NCBI RefSeq assembly: GCF_042649685.1
Contig: NZ_JBHRZT010000043.1
Span: forward strand, 1 to 64,000
DNA from: Bacillus_BA songklensis
GTDB taxonomy: Bacteria > Bacillota > Bacilli > Bacillales > Bacillaceae_H
DNA length: 64,000 nt
Direction of reading: 5' to 3'
The notes under the pieces: generated by a model
What the model saw: the letters and a program-made list of their open reading frames with translations, nothing else
The model's database searches: none
What the model was told of the DNA's origin: nothing
Made by a program: the position numbers and the translations under genes
Part shown: positions 9,785 to 17,433 of the stretch, in pieces
Layout: each line of letters starts with the position of its first letter
Numbering within the stretch: position 1 is the stretch's first letter

Positions 9785-9840
9785 ATGTAGCAAGTAAATT
9801 TTAAAGTGGATTAAAGCGTGAGGGTTTTTAAGGTATGTAA

Positions 9841-9873
9841 AAAAGCCCCTCTCAATTTTGAGAAGGGCTATTC
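9841..9873. terminator. Bidirectional terminator between convergent genes
   Basis: The stem AGCCCCTCTCAA/TTGAGAAGGGCT has one mismatch and is flanked by A-rich and T-rich tracts. It serves the HTH gene from the left and the minus-strand membrane protein gene from the right. Confidence 0.75.
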
Positions 9874-10575
9874 TTTTACTAAAGCTGGATGAACGAAATA
9901 TTGAGGTGAAATACCCTCAAAATTATTAAAATCGAAGTTTTTCCAATTAATTTTATTTGCGGTCACTCGATCTAATCCTACCTTCACAACTGTGCCAACC
10001 TTTTCATTTCCATACTGATCCACCAAAGGCAATTGCCATATTAGTGTTACTTCAGCTATATCTTTGTTTTTAAATAACGGCTCCATTAAACCTTTGGTTT
10101 TTATTAGAATGCTTTCTCTTGTAAGATTCTCTGTTAGACTTTCATCTGCATGAAGAGTAGCAACAACAATTTTATCCCCTTCCTGCTGAGTCCCGATGTG
10201 ATCATTTATTTCTAAATTAATAATACGCTTTGCCTTCATGTTCGTTTTCTTGCCGACTTCCTTATCGATTATAGATGTCACAATTTCCTCAAGCGCTTTT
10301 GGTTTTTCCTCCTTCTGCACTTCTTTCGGTTGAGCAGCCACAGGTTGCGCTTCTTGCTTTTCCTCTTTCGGCTGCCCTGCCGTTTCTTTTGAAGGTTCCG
10401 AGGCTACTCCAAATATCACAAACCCAATTATAGAAACTGCAAAGGCAACACCTGCACGAATAAACGCCTTTTTAGCATTTTCTTTTTTCTTTACTAATCC
10501 TATCAGTCCTTTAACTATGTAAATTACAAACACTACAATAGCTATAAGACTGATTATTAACCCTAGGTTATCCAA
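9868..10575 (-). CDS. Membrane-anchored phage accessory protein, unknown function
   Basis: 235 residues. Two hydrophobic segments (about 6-27 and 41-59) are followed by a Lys/Glu/Gln/Pro-rich linker (70-105) and a soluble domain of about 120 residues (EEIVTSIIDKEVGKKT to the C-terminus). The tail domain contains ATLHADESLTENLTRESILIKTKGLMEPLF and looks like a small alpha/beta sensor or binding domain. I do not recognise the family. Located in the accessory zone next to attL, with a terminator at its end, so it is probably expressed in the lysogen. Confidence 0.7.
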   Translation of the reverse strand: MDNLGLIISLIAIVVFVIYIVKGLIGLVKKKENAKKAFIRAGVAFAVSIIGFVIFGVASEPSKETAGQPKEEKQEAQPVAAQPKEVQKEEKPKALEEIVTSIIDKEVGKKTNMKAKRIINLEINDHIGTQQEGDKIVVATLHADESLTENLTRESILIKTKGLMEPLFKNKDIAEVTLIWQLPLVDQYGNEKVGTVVKVGLDRVTANKINWKNFDFNNFEGISPQYFVHPALVKE

Positions 10576-10668
10576 CGTTATCCCCCTCTTTTGTTTTATA
10601 CTATGTAGTTACTAATATGGAAAAAGTTTTCAATACCAGAATATCATGCGCAGGAAAAACGTTCCATA

Positions 10669-10708
10669 AAAAATGAAAGAGCCCCTCTTTAAGAGAAGGG
10701 CTTTTCAT
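10669..10708 (-). terminator. Terminator of the zinc-ribbon gene
   Basis: On the minus strand AAGCCCTTCTC pairs with GAGGGGCTCTTT and is followed by CATTTTTTA. It begins just beyond the stop codon at 10710. Confidence 0.7.
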
Positions 10709-10709
10709 G

Positions 10710-10880
10710 TTAAATCCTTTTCTTCATACCGCACTGGCGACACTCTCTAATAAATTCAAAGTTCTTTACTGTACTTTTAAATAACGCATTCCCGCAATTG
10801 TCGCAACGGCCGCCGACTTTATCTGGCAAATCTTTATAATCGTATATCTTGTTTAAATCAATGTTTGCGTAGCTATCCAT
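10710..10880 (-). CDS. Small zinc-ribbon protein
   Basis: 56 residues with two CxxC knuckles: CDNC at about 26-29 and CRQC at about 47-50, a zinc-ribbon arrangement. The N-terminal half (MDSYANIDLNKIYDYKDLPD) is acidic and the C-terminus basic. GGGG lies upstream of the ATG at 10880. Such proteins in phages are usually nucleic-acid binding, but no function can be assigned here. Confidence 0.65.
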   Translation of the reverse strand: MDSYANIDLNKIYDYKDLPDKVGGRCDNCGNALFKSTVKNFEFIRECRQCGMKKRI

Positions 10881-11230
10881 TATGATGATCCCCCAGTTGA
10901 AATGATGCTCTTTTATGATATCAAAAATAACAAAATAAAAAAGCCTTACTTCCTCAAATTAGGTTTATAAAGAACCATTTCATTTTACTGAAATTCTCTT
11001 TCAAAAAGTATTGCTTTACTGAAGATATAATTATCTATTAATCTATAAAAAACCTAGTAAAATATTACCAATGGTATTAAAATAAAATCATTGTCCTCGT
11101 AGTTAGTATCGGTTTGAATCAGACAGTAATTCCCATAGAAAATCAGATGCTGTCAGTGATTTGGATAAAAAACACAACAGAAGAAGAATTTTATCGTTAA
11201 AATAATCAAATTATTCTGGAGGCCTTAATT
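10881..11230. other. AT-rich divergent intergenic region upstream of the helicase operon
   Basis: 350 bases without a gene. TATAAT at 11026-11031 is a candidate -10 box on the plus strand, but I find no convincing -35 at 16-18 bases, so a promoter is only inferred. CTGGAGG at 11216-11222 is the ribosome site of the helicase. No repeat of note. Confidence 0.5.
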
Positions 11231-13105
11231 ATGAGTACTACATCATATTTTAAGCAAACAAACACTTTTATCACGACAAATCTATCTTTACGTAAGCCGC
11301 AAAGACTAGCTCATAAAAAATTAAAAGAATCGTTTAAAGGTGAGAATTTTTCTCACAAATTAATTGTCCTGCCTACCGGAACAGGTAAAACAGGATTGAT
11401 GGGGATAGCCCCTTTCGATATTAGTGATGGTCGTGTTTTAATCGTCACTCCAAGTTTGGTTATTCGAGAAGGAATCTCTGATGAATTCGATACACGTACT
11501 CAATTCAACTTTTGGACTGAACGAAATGTAATTATTAATGATGATCACCTTCCTACTGTTTATCGTTATGCTGGTCATAGTGGCACAGCCGGAGATAAAG
11601 CGCGTGTAAGAAAGTATCTAGAAAATGCAAATATTGTCATCGCTAATATTCATAAAGTGTACAGTTCTACTTCCACCAAAACGTTAACAAAGATGCTAGA
11701 TCCTGATTTCTTTGACATGATTATTATTGATGAAGCTCACCACTCGGCTGCTGAATCATGGCAAAAAACGCTAGAGCACTTTAATGCAAAAAAAATTGTC
11801 AAATTAACAGCTACACCCACCAGAAACGATTATAAAGAAATTGAAGGTGAATTAGTGTATGAGTATTCAATGGCTGACGCTATTAATAACAAATACATTA
11901 AGAACGTTATGACTGAAGATTATACAACAGAAAAGCTTCATTTCGTAGTAAATGGTGAAGAAGTGGATAAAGAAACCGCCTTAGATTTAATGGATAAAAA
12001 ATGGGTTAGTAGATCCGTTGCTTATTCTCTAGAGTGCAGTAGAACAATTGTCGCAATGAGTATTGAAAAATTGAAGGAGAAAAGACAAAACGGAAATGCT
12101 CATCATCAAATCATTGCTGTAGCTTGTAGTGTGGAACATGCCAAACAAATTATGGAATTATATCAGGAGTTTGGATATCGCGCTGATTATGTAACAAGCG
12201 AACGACCGACAGAAGAATGCGAAAAGGTTATTGTTGAATTTAAAAAAGCTCAAATAGACGTATTAGTTAACGTAAATATGCTTGGAGAAGGATTTGACCA
12301 TCCTAATATCAGTATTGCTGCTATCTTCCGTCCTTTCCGTTCTCTTCCTCCCTATGCCCAATTTATTGGCCGGGCTTTAAGAAGAATACAAGGAGAAAAT
12401 ATGATTGATGAGGTTGATAACGTAGCTCATGTGGTATATCATAAAGAATTGGATTTAGACAGCTTATGGGATTACTACACTGGCCAAAAAACAAAAGCTC
12501 GAATTCGTGAAGCAATTGAGCGAGAATATCATGAACAATTCCCGAGCCGTGACGTTGGAGAAATTAGAACTGAAGGTGCTGTTGTTTCCACTACAAGAGA
12601 ATTCCTCAGTGATGGAATTGGTTTAAAATACAAAGGCACCTTACAACAAATCATTCGCGATAGAGAAAAACAATGGGAAGATACCGCAGCTGGCATGCGT
12701 AATATTGGTATCCCAGAGGAACAAATTACAGACTTCATTAAACTCCAAAAACAAAAACTTGAAGGAGAAATCACGGCTAGACAAGATAAGCTCAGGGAAG
12801 AATTAATCCGAGAAGAACTTCATGAAGCACATAAAGAACACATTGCACAAATGGTAGAGGCTTTATTTGAGCAAACAGGAATTGACCCGAAGGGTGTAGA
12901 ATTACCCAATAACACTACAAGTGCTATATATAAGTCAACAAAAACAAATGATGGATATATAATGAGATATATTCATACTAATTTAAAACAGAAGCTTAAA
13001 CGTGGGATTGATGAATGGGAAACTTATGATTTCGAGCAAGCTCGTTCAACATTACCTGTAATAATTCAAAAACTCAAAGAAAAAATAGAAAGGATAGATG
13101 ATTAA
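11231..13105 (+). CDS. Superfamily 2 DExH helicase, cargo gene
   Basis: 624 residues. RecA domain 1: Walker A PTGTGKT at 48-54, motif II DEAHH at 167-171, motif III TATPT at 193-197. RecA domain 2: motif V GEGFDHP at 352-358 and motif VI QFIGRALRR at 377-385. The core resembles the COG1061/type I-III restriction translocase group, but no nuclease motif is visible. Residues about 420-624 are helical and highly charged. It overlaps no phage module, has its own SD and is followed after 2 bases by a 104-residue gene. Genes at this place in prophages are often lysogenic-conversion or phage-defence genes; that role is inferred. Confidence 0.85.
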   Translation: MSTTSYFKQTNTFITTNLSLRKPQRLAHKKLKESFKGENFSHKLIVLPTGTGKTGLMGIAPFDISDGRVLIVTPSLVIREGISDEFDTRTQFNFWTERNVIINDDHLPTVYRYAGHSGTAGDKARVRKYLENANIVIANIHKVYSSTSTKTLTKMLDPDFFDMIIIDEAHHSAAESWQKTLEHFNAKKIVKLTATPTRNDYKEIEGELVYEYSMADAINNKYIKNVMTEDYTTEKLHFVVNGEEVDKETALDLMDKKWVSRSVAYSLECSRTIVAMSIEKLKEKRQNGNAHHQIIAVACSVEHAKQIMELYQEFGYRADYVTSERPTEECEKVIVEFKKAQIDVLVNVNMLGEGFDHPNISIAAIFRPFRSLPPYAQFIGRALRRIQGENMIDEVDNVAHVVYHKELDLDSLWDYYTGQKTKARIREAIEREYHEQFPSRDVGEIRTEGAVVSTTREFLSDGIGLKYKGTLQQIIRDREKQWEDTAAGMRNIGIPEEQITDFIKLQKQKLEGEITARQDKLREELIREELHEAHKEHIAQMVEALFEQTGIDPKGVELPNNTTSAIYKSTKTNDGYIMRYIHTNLKQKLKRGIDEWETYDFEQARSTLPVIIQKLKEKIERIDD

Positions 13106-13107
13106 AA

Positions 13108-13422
13108 ATGCGTGATACTCTTGAACGTGTCGCTGATTTATTAATGTATTCTGGTCCAAGTATATCTGATGTGATAAAAAACGCTATATTGGATGGGCAT
13201 GATTTCGAAACTTTACAATTGGGTAAACAGACGGTAGTTCAGGTCACTTCTGAAATTCCATACGATATTAAGGTTTTGGATTCATACTTCTTTAATAATT
13301 GCGGACAACTTATCAAGCATATTGTAAAAGTTAACAATAAAGAAAAAATTGTTTTTGACAAATATAGTGAAGCAACAGCATTATTAACTACGTTAGAATG
13401 CCCAAATTCCTTGGTATCATAA
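13108..13422 (+). CDS. 104-residue partner of the helicase, unknown family
   Basis: It starts 2 bases after the helicase stop and is followed at once by a terminator, so the two form a dedicated operon. The N-terminus (LERVADLLMYSGPSISDVIK) looks helical; the rest alternates beta-type segments (TVVQVTSEIPYDIKVLDSYFF, LIKHIVKVNNKEKIVFDKY). No catalytic motif, signal peptide or membrane helix is seen. Possible roles are adaptor, inhibitor or regulator of the helicase. I do not recognise it. Confidence 0.75.
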   Translation: MRDTLERVADLLMYSGPSISDVIKNAILDGHDFETLQLGKQTVVQVTSEIPYDIKVLDSYFFNNCGQLIKHIVKVNNKEKIVFDKYSEATALLTTLECPNSLVS

Positions 13423-13423
13423 C

Positions 13424-13453
13424 AATAAAAAGCCTATTATGGGCTTTTTATTT
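13424..13453 (+). terminator. Terminator of the helicase operon
   Basis: AATAAAAAGCC pairs with GGCTTTTTATT around TATTAT and ends in a T-rich tract, immediately after the stop of the small partner gene. It is symmetrical and may work in both directions. Confidence 0.8.
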
Positions 13454-13462
13454 TACTACCAT

Positions 13463-13482
13463 ATACGAACGTTCATTCGTAT
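13463..13482. promoter_or_regulatory. SOS (LexA)-like dyad upstream of the recombinase remnant
   Basis: ATACGAACGTTCATTCGTAT has 7-base perfect arms. Read on the minus strand, CGAATGAACGTTCG matches the Bacillus LexA consensus CGAACRNRYGTTYC at 12 of 14 positions. It lies just before SD GAGGTG (491-496) and the TTG at 13503. LexA control is inferred from the match. Confidence 0.5.
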
Positions 13483-13502
13483 AATTAATTGAGGTGATTC
13501 GT

Positions 13503-13587
13503 TTGGAACGTGTAGGCATCTATCTGCAGAAGCCACGGATTGATATAGAGGATGAAACGCGTGGTGAAGGTGAAACACTCGCCAAAT
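13503..13587 (+). pseudogene. N-terminal remnant of a second serine recombinase
   Basis: A TTG start with SD GAGGTG opens the frame ERVGIYLQKPRIDIEDETRG followed by EGETLAKYK, which matches the N-terminal catalytic segment of large serine recombinases (typically xRVGIYLRKSRAD...GEGETLA). The usual catalytic-region RKS is KP here, and similarity ends after about 28 residues, where the frame runs into the endolysin terminator. It looks like the 5' stub of a deleted integrase or a different recombinase, distinct from the intact one at 45753. Confidence 0.65.
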
Positions 13588-13594
13588 ATAAGAT

Positions 13595-13619
13595 GCCCTT
13601 ACTCCATTGGAGCAAGGGC
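13595..13619 (-). terminator. Terminator of the late operon after the amidase
   Basis: GCCCTTACTCC pairs with GGAGCAAGGGC with one mismatch, just beyond the amidase stop on the minus strand. It separates the leftward late operon from the plus-strand cargo. Confidence 0.65.
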
Positions 13620-13624
13620 CATTG

Positions 13625-14461
13625 TTATGCTTCTTTAATATACACCCACCACTTGTAGGTCTGCTTCCATTCTGTTTTGTATTTCTGGACAACAGCAGCA
13701 TCTGTCCATGTACCAGTAACAAGCTTTTTCCCTTCTCGGCGAATAATCCATAAATACTTCTGTTTTAGTTTATTCAGAGCCTCTTCCGCTTCTTCTTCCG
13801 TCTTAAAATTGCCTGTTTCCAGGCGAAATTTTTGAGGTGGTTGATTATCAATATAAGTAGACACCCCGGCCACTCCCTGTCTTGGGTTTTCAATTACTTT
13901 TGGTTGCAACCCTAAAAACTTAGCAATCCCACGGGCATACGCCTCTGCCATATCACGCAAAAATGAATCATCCTTTAGAAGAGCAGCATCTTTCGAATCA
14001 ATATACGCTGTCTCCATGAGGATCGCCGGCATATTTGTTTCCCGGATAACTGCTAAGTTTCCACGCTTTGCGGGTGTACCGCCGTGAGCATCTAAGCCAT
14101 ATTTTTTTGCTACAGCTAAGGCTTCCTCATTCACAATCTGCTGCAGGGAGATAGATCCAGAAGAGGCCTTTGTATAGATAAAGGACTCATATCCGGTTCC
14201 GCCACCGGCATTGATGTGCAAGCTCATAAATACGTCAGCATCCCAGGTATTTGCCCGGTCAGCACGTTTATCCAAGGTTTCAAATACATCCGTTGTCCGG
14301 GTTGCTTCTACTACAAATCCTTTATAAGATGATTTTAAATAATCAATGAGATACACTTGCATTAGTAGAACTAGAACTTTCTCCAATAATCCATTTGCAA
14401 CCGCCCCTGGGTCCTTCCCGCCGTGGCCTGCATCAATCCAAATTCTCAAAAGTCGTTCCAT
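13625..14461 (-). CDS. Endolysin: N-acetylmuramoyl-L-alanine amidase
   Basis: 278 residues. The N-terminal Amidase_3 domain (about 5-180) has the zinc-site motif WIDAGHGGKDPGA, SLHINA and the catalytic-glutamate region AILMETAYIDS. The C-terminal part (about 208-278) resembles a SPOR-like wall-binding repeat (FRLETGNFKTEEEAEEAL). Cleaves the lactyl-Ala bond of peptidoglycan for host lysis. It follows the holin by 14 bases, so it is in the lysis cassette, and is the last gene of the late operon. Confidence 0.92.
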   Translation of the reverse strand: MERLLRIWIDAGHGGKDPGAVANGLLEKVLVLLMQVYLIDYLKSSYKGFVVEATRTTDVFETLDKRADRANTWDADVFMSLHINAGGGTGYESFIYTKASSGSISLQQIVNEEALAVAKKYGLDAHGGTPAKRGNLAVIRETNMPAILMETAYIDSKDAALLKDDSFLRDMAEAYARGIAKFLGLQPKVIENPRQGVAGVSTYIDNQPPQKFRLETGNFKTEEEAEEALNKLKQKYLWIIRREGKKLVTGTWTDAAVVQKYKTEWKQTYKWWVYIKEA

Positions 14462-14475
14462 TAGTATCTCCTCCC

Positions 14476-14712
14476 TTACAATAATCCTTTATTTTTTAAT
14501 ACTTCTTTTTGTTTTCGAGCCTTTTTAGAGACAAAAGTGTTCTTCCACACGGCATAGAAATTGATTGCTAAGGCTACAAATGCAGCCACCATTACGACAA
14601 AGGCATTAATACTTGCCTGTGTGAACCAATCAAGCTGAATATGAATCGTGCCCAAAAATAAAAGAACGGCTGTTAAAAAGCCGCCCAATAAAGTAAAAAT
14701 GTCTTTTTTCAT
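14476..14712 (-). CDS. Phage holin
   Basis: 78 residues from the ATG at 14712, which follows GGGAGGAACAGAAG. Two hydrophobic segments (about 7-25 and 31-55) flank a short loop, with a basic tail (KKARKQKEVLKNKG). This is a class II-type holin layout, between XhlA-like and amidase genes. It would permeabilise the membrane at the timed moment of lysis. The exact holin family is not determined. Confidence 0.8.
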   Translation of the reverse strand: MKKDIFTLLGGFLTAVLLFLGTIHIQLDWFTQASINAFVVMVAAFVALAINFYAVWKNTFVSKKARKQKEVLKNKGLL

Positions 14713-14726
14713 CTTCTGTTCCTCCC

Positions 14727-15104
14727 TCATTTAAAAAATGTGACGACAGCAGCCACAATTCCAGCCAACCCGCCGGTCCCGAAAATACTTAAGAATATCT
14801 TTTCTCTCGTATCCATTTTCTTTAACTGGATATCCTTTTCAGTTTGTGACTCAAATTCCACCTGCTTAAGCACATGATCGGCAAAAGGTTTCAGCAGCTC
14901 TCTTGTTTCTTTACCATCTTTCATCACAGTTAGTTCTAATTCCTTTTGCCCTTTTTGCACTCCCATTAAGTCTGTTTTCAAGCTTGCCATTTCCTGCTTA
15001 AATTGTGCATGCTCAAGCTCTAATCCCTCGAGTCGAGGCAAAATATTATCATTGATGACCGCCTCATGCTCATATATCTTTTTCTCCAAAGCCATCTCCT
15101 CCAT
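14727..15104 (-). CDS. XhlA-like (haemolysin XhlA family) lysis protein
   Basis: 125 residues. A long N-terminal amphipathic/coiled-coil region (about 5-95) and one C-terminal membrane helix (EKIFLSIFGTGGLAGIVAAVVTFF), the XhlA architecture. In PBSX, XhlA acts with the holin XhlB and the amidase XlyA in lysis. GGGGGAGG precedes the ATG at 15104. The downstream holin gene begins just after this gene. Confidence 0.7.
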   Translation of the reverse strand: MEEMALEKKIYEHEAVINDNILPRLEGLELEHAQFKQEMASLKTDLMGVQKGQKELELTVMKDGKETRELLKPFADHVLKQVEFESQTEKDIQLKKMDTREKIFLSIFGTGGLAGIVAAVVTFFK

Positions 15105-15164
15105 TTCTATGACCTCCCCCTTTATTACAAAAATAAAAAGACACGCCGAAGCCTGTCTTGATCA

Positions 15165-15443
15165 CTAAATGGTTTTTACTGATATTCTCTTTCTAATAAG
15201 GCTTGGTGTACGATTAATGGTTGCTAACCATTCATAAATAAATTCACCTTCATTAAAGATATAATCATAATAGTAAGCCCCAATAGACGTCCTATTTTCA
15301 GTTTGTATCTCACGCTCATCAAGCTTATTATAACGATAATCATAAATAATCAGTTTTATAGTTTCAGGATCAACATTCTCCCCATCCCAATCTTTAAATT
15401 CGGCCGCCAATCTAACGGTATTACCTGCCTGGTATGTGGTCAA
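15165..15443 (-). CDS. Small tail-associated structural protein
   Basis: About 92 residues from a TTG at 15443 with SD GAGGTGA. The sequence (TYQAGNTVRLAAEFKDWDGENVDPETIKLIIYDY in part) resembles an Ig-like or bacterial-cadherin-type beta sandwich seen in phage tail and baseplate appendages. It overlaps the end of the preceding gene. The precise role is unknown; it lies between fibre-like genes and lysis genes. Confidence 0.65.
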   Translation of the reverse strand: MTTYQAGNTVRLAAEFKDWDGENVDPETIKLIIYDYRYNKLDEREIQTENRTSIGAYYYDYIFNEGEFIYEWLATINRTPSLIRKRISVKTI

Positions 15444-15927
15444 ACTCACTCACCTCAATTATCCTGGTAGTTTCACGAGATTGGACTTCGCGAGACTGAC
15501 TTGATAATACAATTCCTCGTGCTTCTTCAGAGAGAGAAATGCTGCGATATACCTCCTCAGAGCGTACCATTCGCTGAAAATCATTAATTGTAATGTCTAA
15601 CTTTATCGCACTTACTACATTTACATAGTAAATAGCTGTATTAGACAGATTGTTCACTTCATCCATTAAACGGGCATACATGGTCGCAATCCCAGGGACG
15701 AACAAACTGAAATAAACGACTCCTACAAACTTATTCGTTTGATAACTGAAAATCACATCGTGACGGGTACCAGCTGCATCAATGAAATAAATATCCTGAT
15801 AATCGGCCAAGGTTTCATTTGCTTCAATTATTATGGTTTCGGGATAAAGATTGGTTGCATAGGAAGGGCCGAAAGCTTCAATGACAGGTCCCGTCGTATC
15901 TAATTCTAATATGAAACTAGCTCCCAT
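15421..15927 (-). CDS. Tail appendage protein with LDTTGP beta-sandwich domain
   Basis: 168 residues. It begins with FILELDTTGPVIEA, the same motif that opens the protein at 16284 (FTLTLDTTGP), followed by Ig-like beta strands (YARLMDEVNNLSNTAIYYVNV). The C-terminal third (REVQSRETTRIIEV) is charged. It overlaps neighbours on both sides, so it is translationally coupled. Probable virion fibre or decoration component; receptor binding is inference. Confidence 0.65.
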   Translation of the reverse strand: MGASFILELDTTGPVIEAFGPSYATNLYPETIIIEANETLADYQDIYFIDAAGTRHDVIFSYQTNKFVGVVYFSLFVPGIATMYARLMDEVNNLSNTAIYYVNVVSAIKLDITINDFQRMVRSEEVYRSISLSEEARGIVLSSQSREVQSRETTRIIEVSEFDHIPGR

Positions 15928-16270
15928 ACGCTGACCATTCTCCTAATGCATTAGCTGCGTAAACATTTATTTGATACTCTCCATCCTGCTGCAGTTCCGT
16001 ATAATCGACTTCAAATTGAATCTCCGTATTGGCAGCAACACTATAATTGTCAGGGTAAAAAGAAGTGCTTGGGTAAAGAGAAGAGGAAGGGAATGGACCT
16101 CCTCCACTCCCAACTAACAGGCCGCTTCCCGGAAACATCCCGCCGGCTCGGGCTTCCCACGCAATAATCGCTTGATTTACTTTAAATTTCACTATGCTTT
16201 GTGTCGCCCCCGACTCATCGCTGATTTTCGTTCTGCTTATCGATGTAATGGTGACGATTGGTGCGGCCAT
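15917..16270 (-). CDS. Tail appendage beta-sandwich protein
   Basis: 117 residues. The start IVTITSISRTKISDESG resembles an internal segment of the upstream protein (VVTISGPDVAKISEVSG), and the C-terminal half ends in EYQINVYAANALGEWSAYG, a fibronectin/Ig-like strand pattern. The centre is rich in Gly and Ser. A single-domain relative of the larger 16284 product; part of the host-contact end of the virion by position. Confidence 0.6.
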   Translation of the reverse strand: MAAPIVTITSISRTKISDESGATQSIVKFKVNQAIIAWEARAGGMFPGSGLLVGSGGGPFPSSSLYPSTSFYPDNYSVAANTEIQFEVDYTELQQDGEYQINVYAANALGEWSAYGS

Positions 16271-16283
16271 TCATCACGCCCCC

Positions 16284-16964
16284 TTACACGCTCCAGTTTC
16301 CGGCAGCATCCTTAACGAATACTTTAATAACCTTCGCCCCGTCACCGGCGCTTGCCGCTTTCAAGTCGCTTGCATCAATCGTACAGTTGATAGCCGTACT
16401 TGCGGCATAGTTGCCAGCCGTACCGCTCATATTCGTTGACCCGTTGGTTGTTCCAATTTGTGTACCTGTGTTTTCAGCGCTTCCGCTTGATGAAACAACT
16501 TTTACTTTATACTCAACAAACGCAGAATCCACAGTGAAACTAAATGAAGCAGCATCTTTTCCGGAAACCTCGGAAATCTTGGCAACGTCCGGACCAGAAA
16601 TGGTCACAACCGGGCGCGTGGTATCTAAGTTAATGCTATCGCTCGCCTGGGCGCTTTCATTGAAAACATCATCCCGAATTTTGACGTTAATCGTTTTGGC
16701 TCCATCACCGGCAGATAATTTCACTTGTTTAGATGTGGAGAACGTGATCCAGGAACTCGCGGCCTCTGTCGCTTGTACATTGGTATCATAAGCAGTATCA
16801 ACATCGCCCCATATTTTCATTTGGTAACCTGTTGTTGCTCCATCAGATGTTCCAATTGCCAAATCGACTAATTGAGCTGTTGCATAAGTAGCTCCTGCGT
16901 TTATGGATAGACTGGGATTAGCTGGGCCGGTCGTATCCAATGTGAGCGTAAAATAACTAGGCAT
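16284..16964 (-). CDS. Ig-like tail fibre/decoration protein
   Basis: 226 residues from the ATG at 16964 (SD AAGGGTG). It contains two beta-sandwich repeats, each opening with LDTTGP or LDTTRP and ending in D-G-A-K-x-I-x-V-x-x-x-D (SAGDGAKTINVKIRDDVFNES; AGDGAKVIKVFVKDAAGNWS). This repeat style is common in phage and surface adhesins. Upstream is the XkdX gene. Probably displayed on the tail tip. Confidence 0.65.
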   Translation of the reverse strand: MPSYFTLTLDTTGPANPSLSINAGATYATAQLVDLAIGTSDGATTGYQMKIWGDVDTAYDTNVQATEAASSWITFSTSKQVKLSAGDGAKTINVKIRDDVFNESAQASDSINLDTTRPVVTISGPDVAKISEVSGKDAASFSFTVDSAFVEYKVKVVSSSGSAENTGTQIGTTNGSTNMSGTAGNYAASTAINCTIDASDLKAASAGDGAKVIKVFVKDAAGNWSV

Positions 16965-17036
16965 ACTGTTCACCCTTTCCTTAATTTAGGCATAAAAAAA
17001 GAACCTACGCTGTGTACGGTTCGTCTGTTATAAATA

Positions 17037-17174
17037 TTAAATTGCTTGCGGTGTAGCCAGAATTGCGTCTTTTTCATCAGTCGTAATGTAACCTAAATTA
17101 TAAGCATTATTTACATACGTTTGGTCTTTTCCCATAATCCACATATTTAAAATAAACGGGTATAGTCTGCTCAT
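17037..17174 (-). CDS. XkdX family phage protein
   Basis: 45 residues, too short for a 60-codon cut-off. The pattern MSRLYPFILNMWIMGKDQTY then VNNAYNLGYITTDEKDAIL is the XkdX family, small proteins coded beside tail-fibre genes in many Firmicute phages, of unknown role. Position after the fibre genes agrees. Confidence 0.8.
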   Translation of the reverse strand: MSRLYPFILNMWIMGKDQTYVNNAYNLGYITTDEKDAILATPQAI

Positions 17175-17188
17175 CTATATCATCCTTT

Positions 17189-17422
17189 CTATAATCCTAA
17201 TAAAAAATTAACTGTTTCTTCTAAGGATTTGATTCGTTCTGCATCTGTTGGTGGTTGCGGTGGTTCCGGTTCCTCTGTATGAATAACAGGTAAATCTTCT
17301 TCTTTATATAAACCAAAAAGTCTTGGCGGGATGCCTTCCGCAATTTCGGGAACGGCGTTTTCCTCTGCCATTTGTTGAAATTCTTCGATTTTACCAGAAG
17401 GGACAATTAAAATTTTTCTCAT
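17189..17422 (-). CDS. Small phage protein before XkdX, unknown function
   Basis: 77 residues, acidic, with a Pro-rich stretch (EEPEPPQPPTDAERI) and a C-terminal helix (IKSLEETVNFLLGL). Proteins of this size and layout commonly sit between tail fibre and XkdX genes. GGGGTG upstream of the ATG at 17422. No domain recognised. Confidence 0.7.
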   Translation of the reverse strand: MRKILIVPSGKIEEFQQMAEENAVPEIAEGIPPRLFGLYKEEDLPVIHTEEPEPPQPPTDAERIKSLEETVNFLLGL

Positions 17423-17433
17423 GTTTTCACCCC

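Noticed and set aside
11026..11031. TATAAT as promoter of the helicase operon
   Set aside because: No acceptable -35 hexamer at 16-18 bases, so I do not call a promoter.
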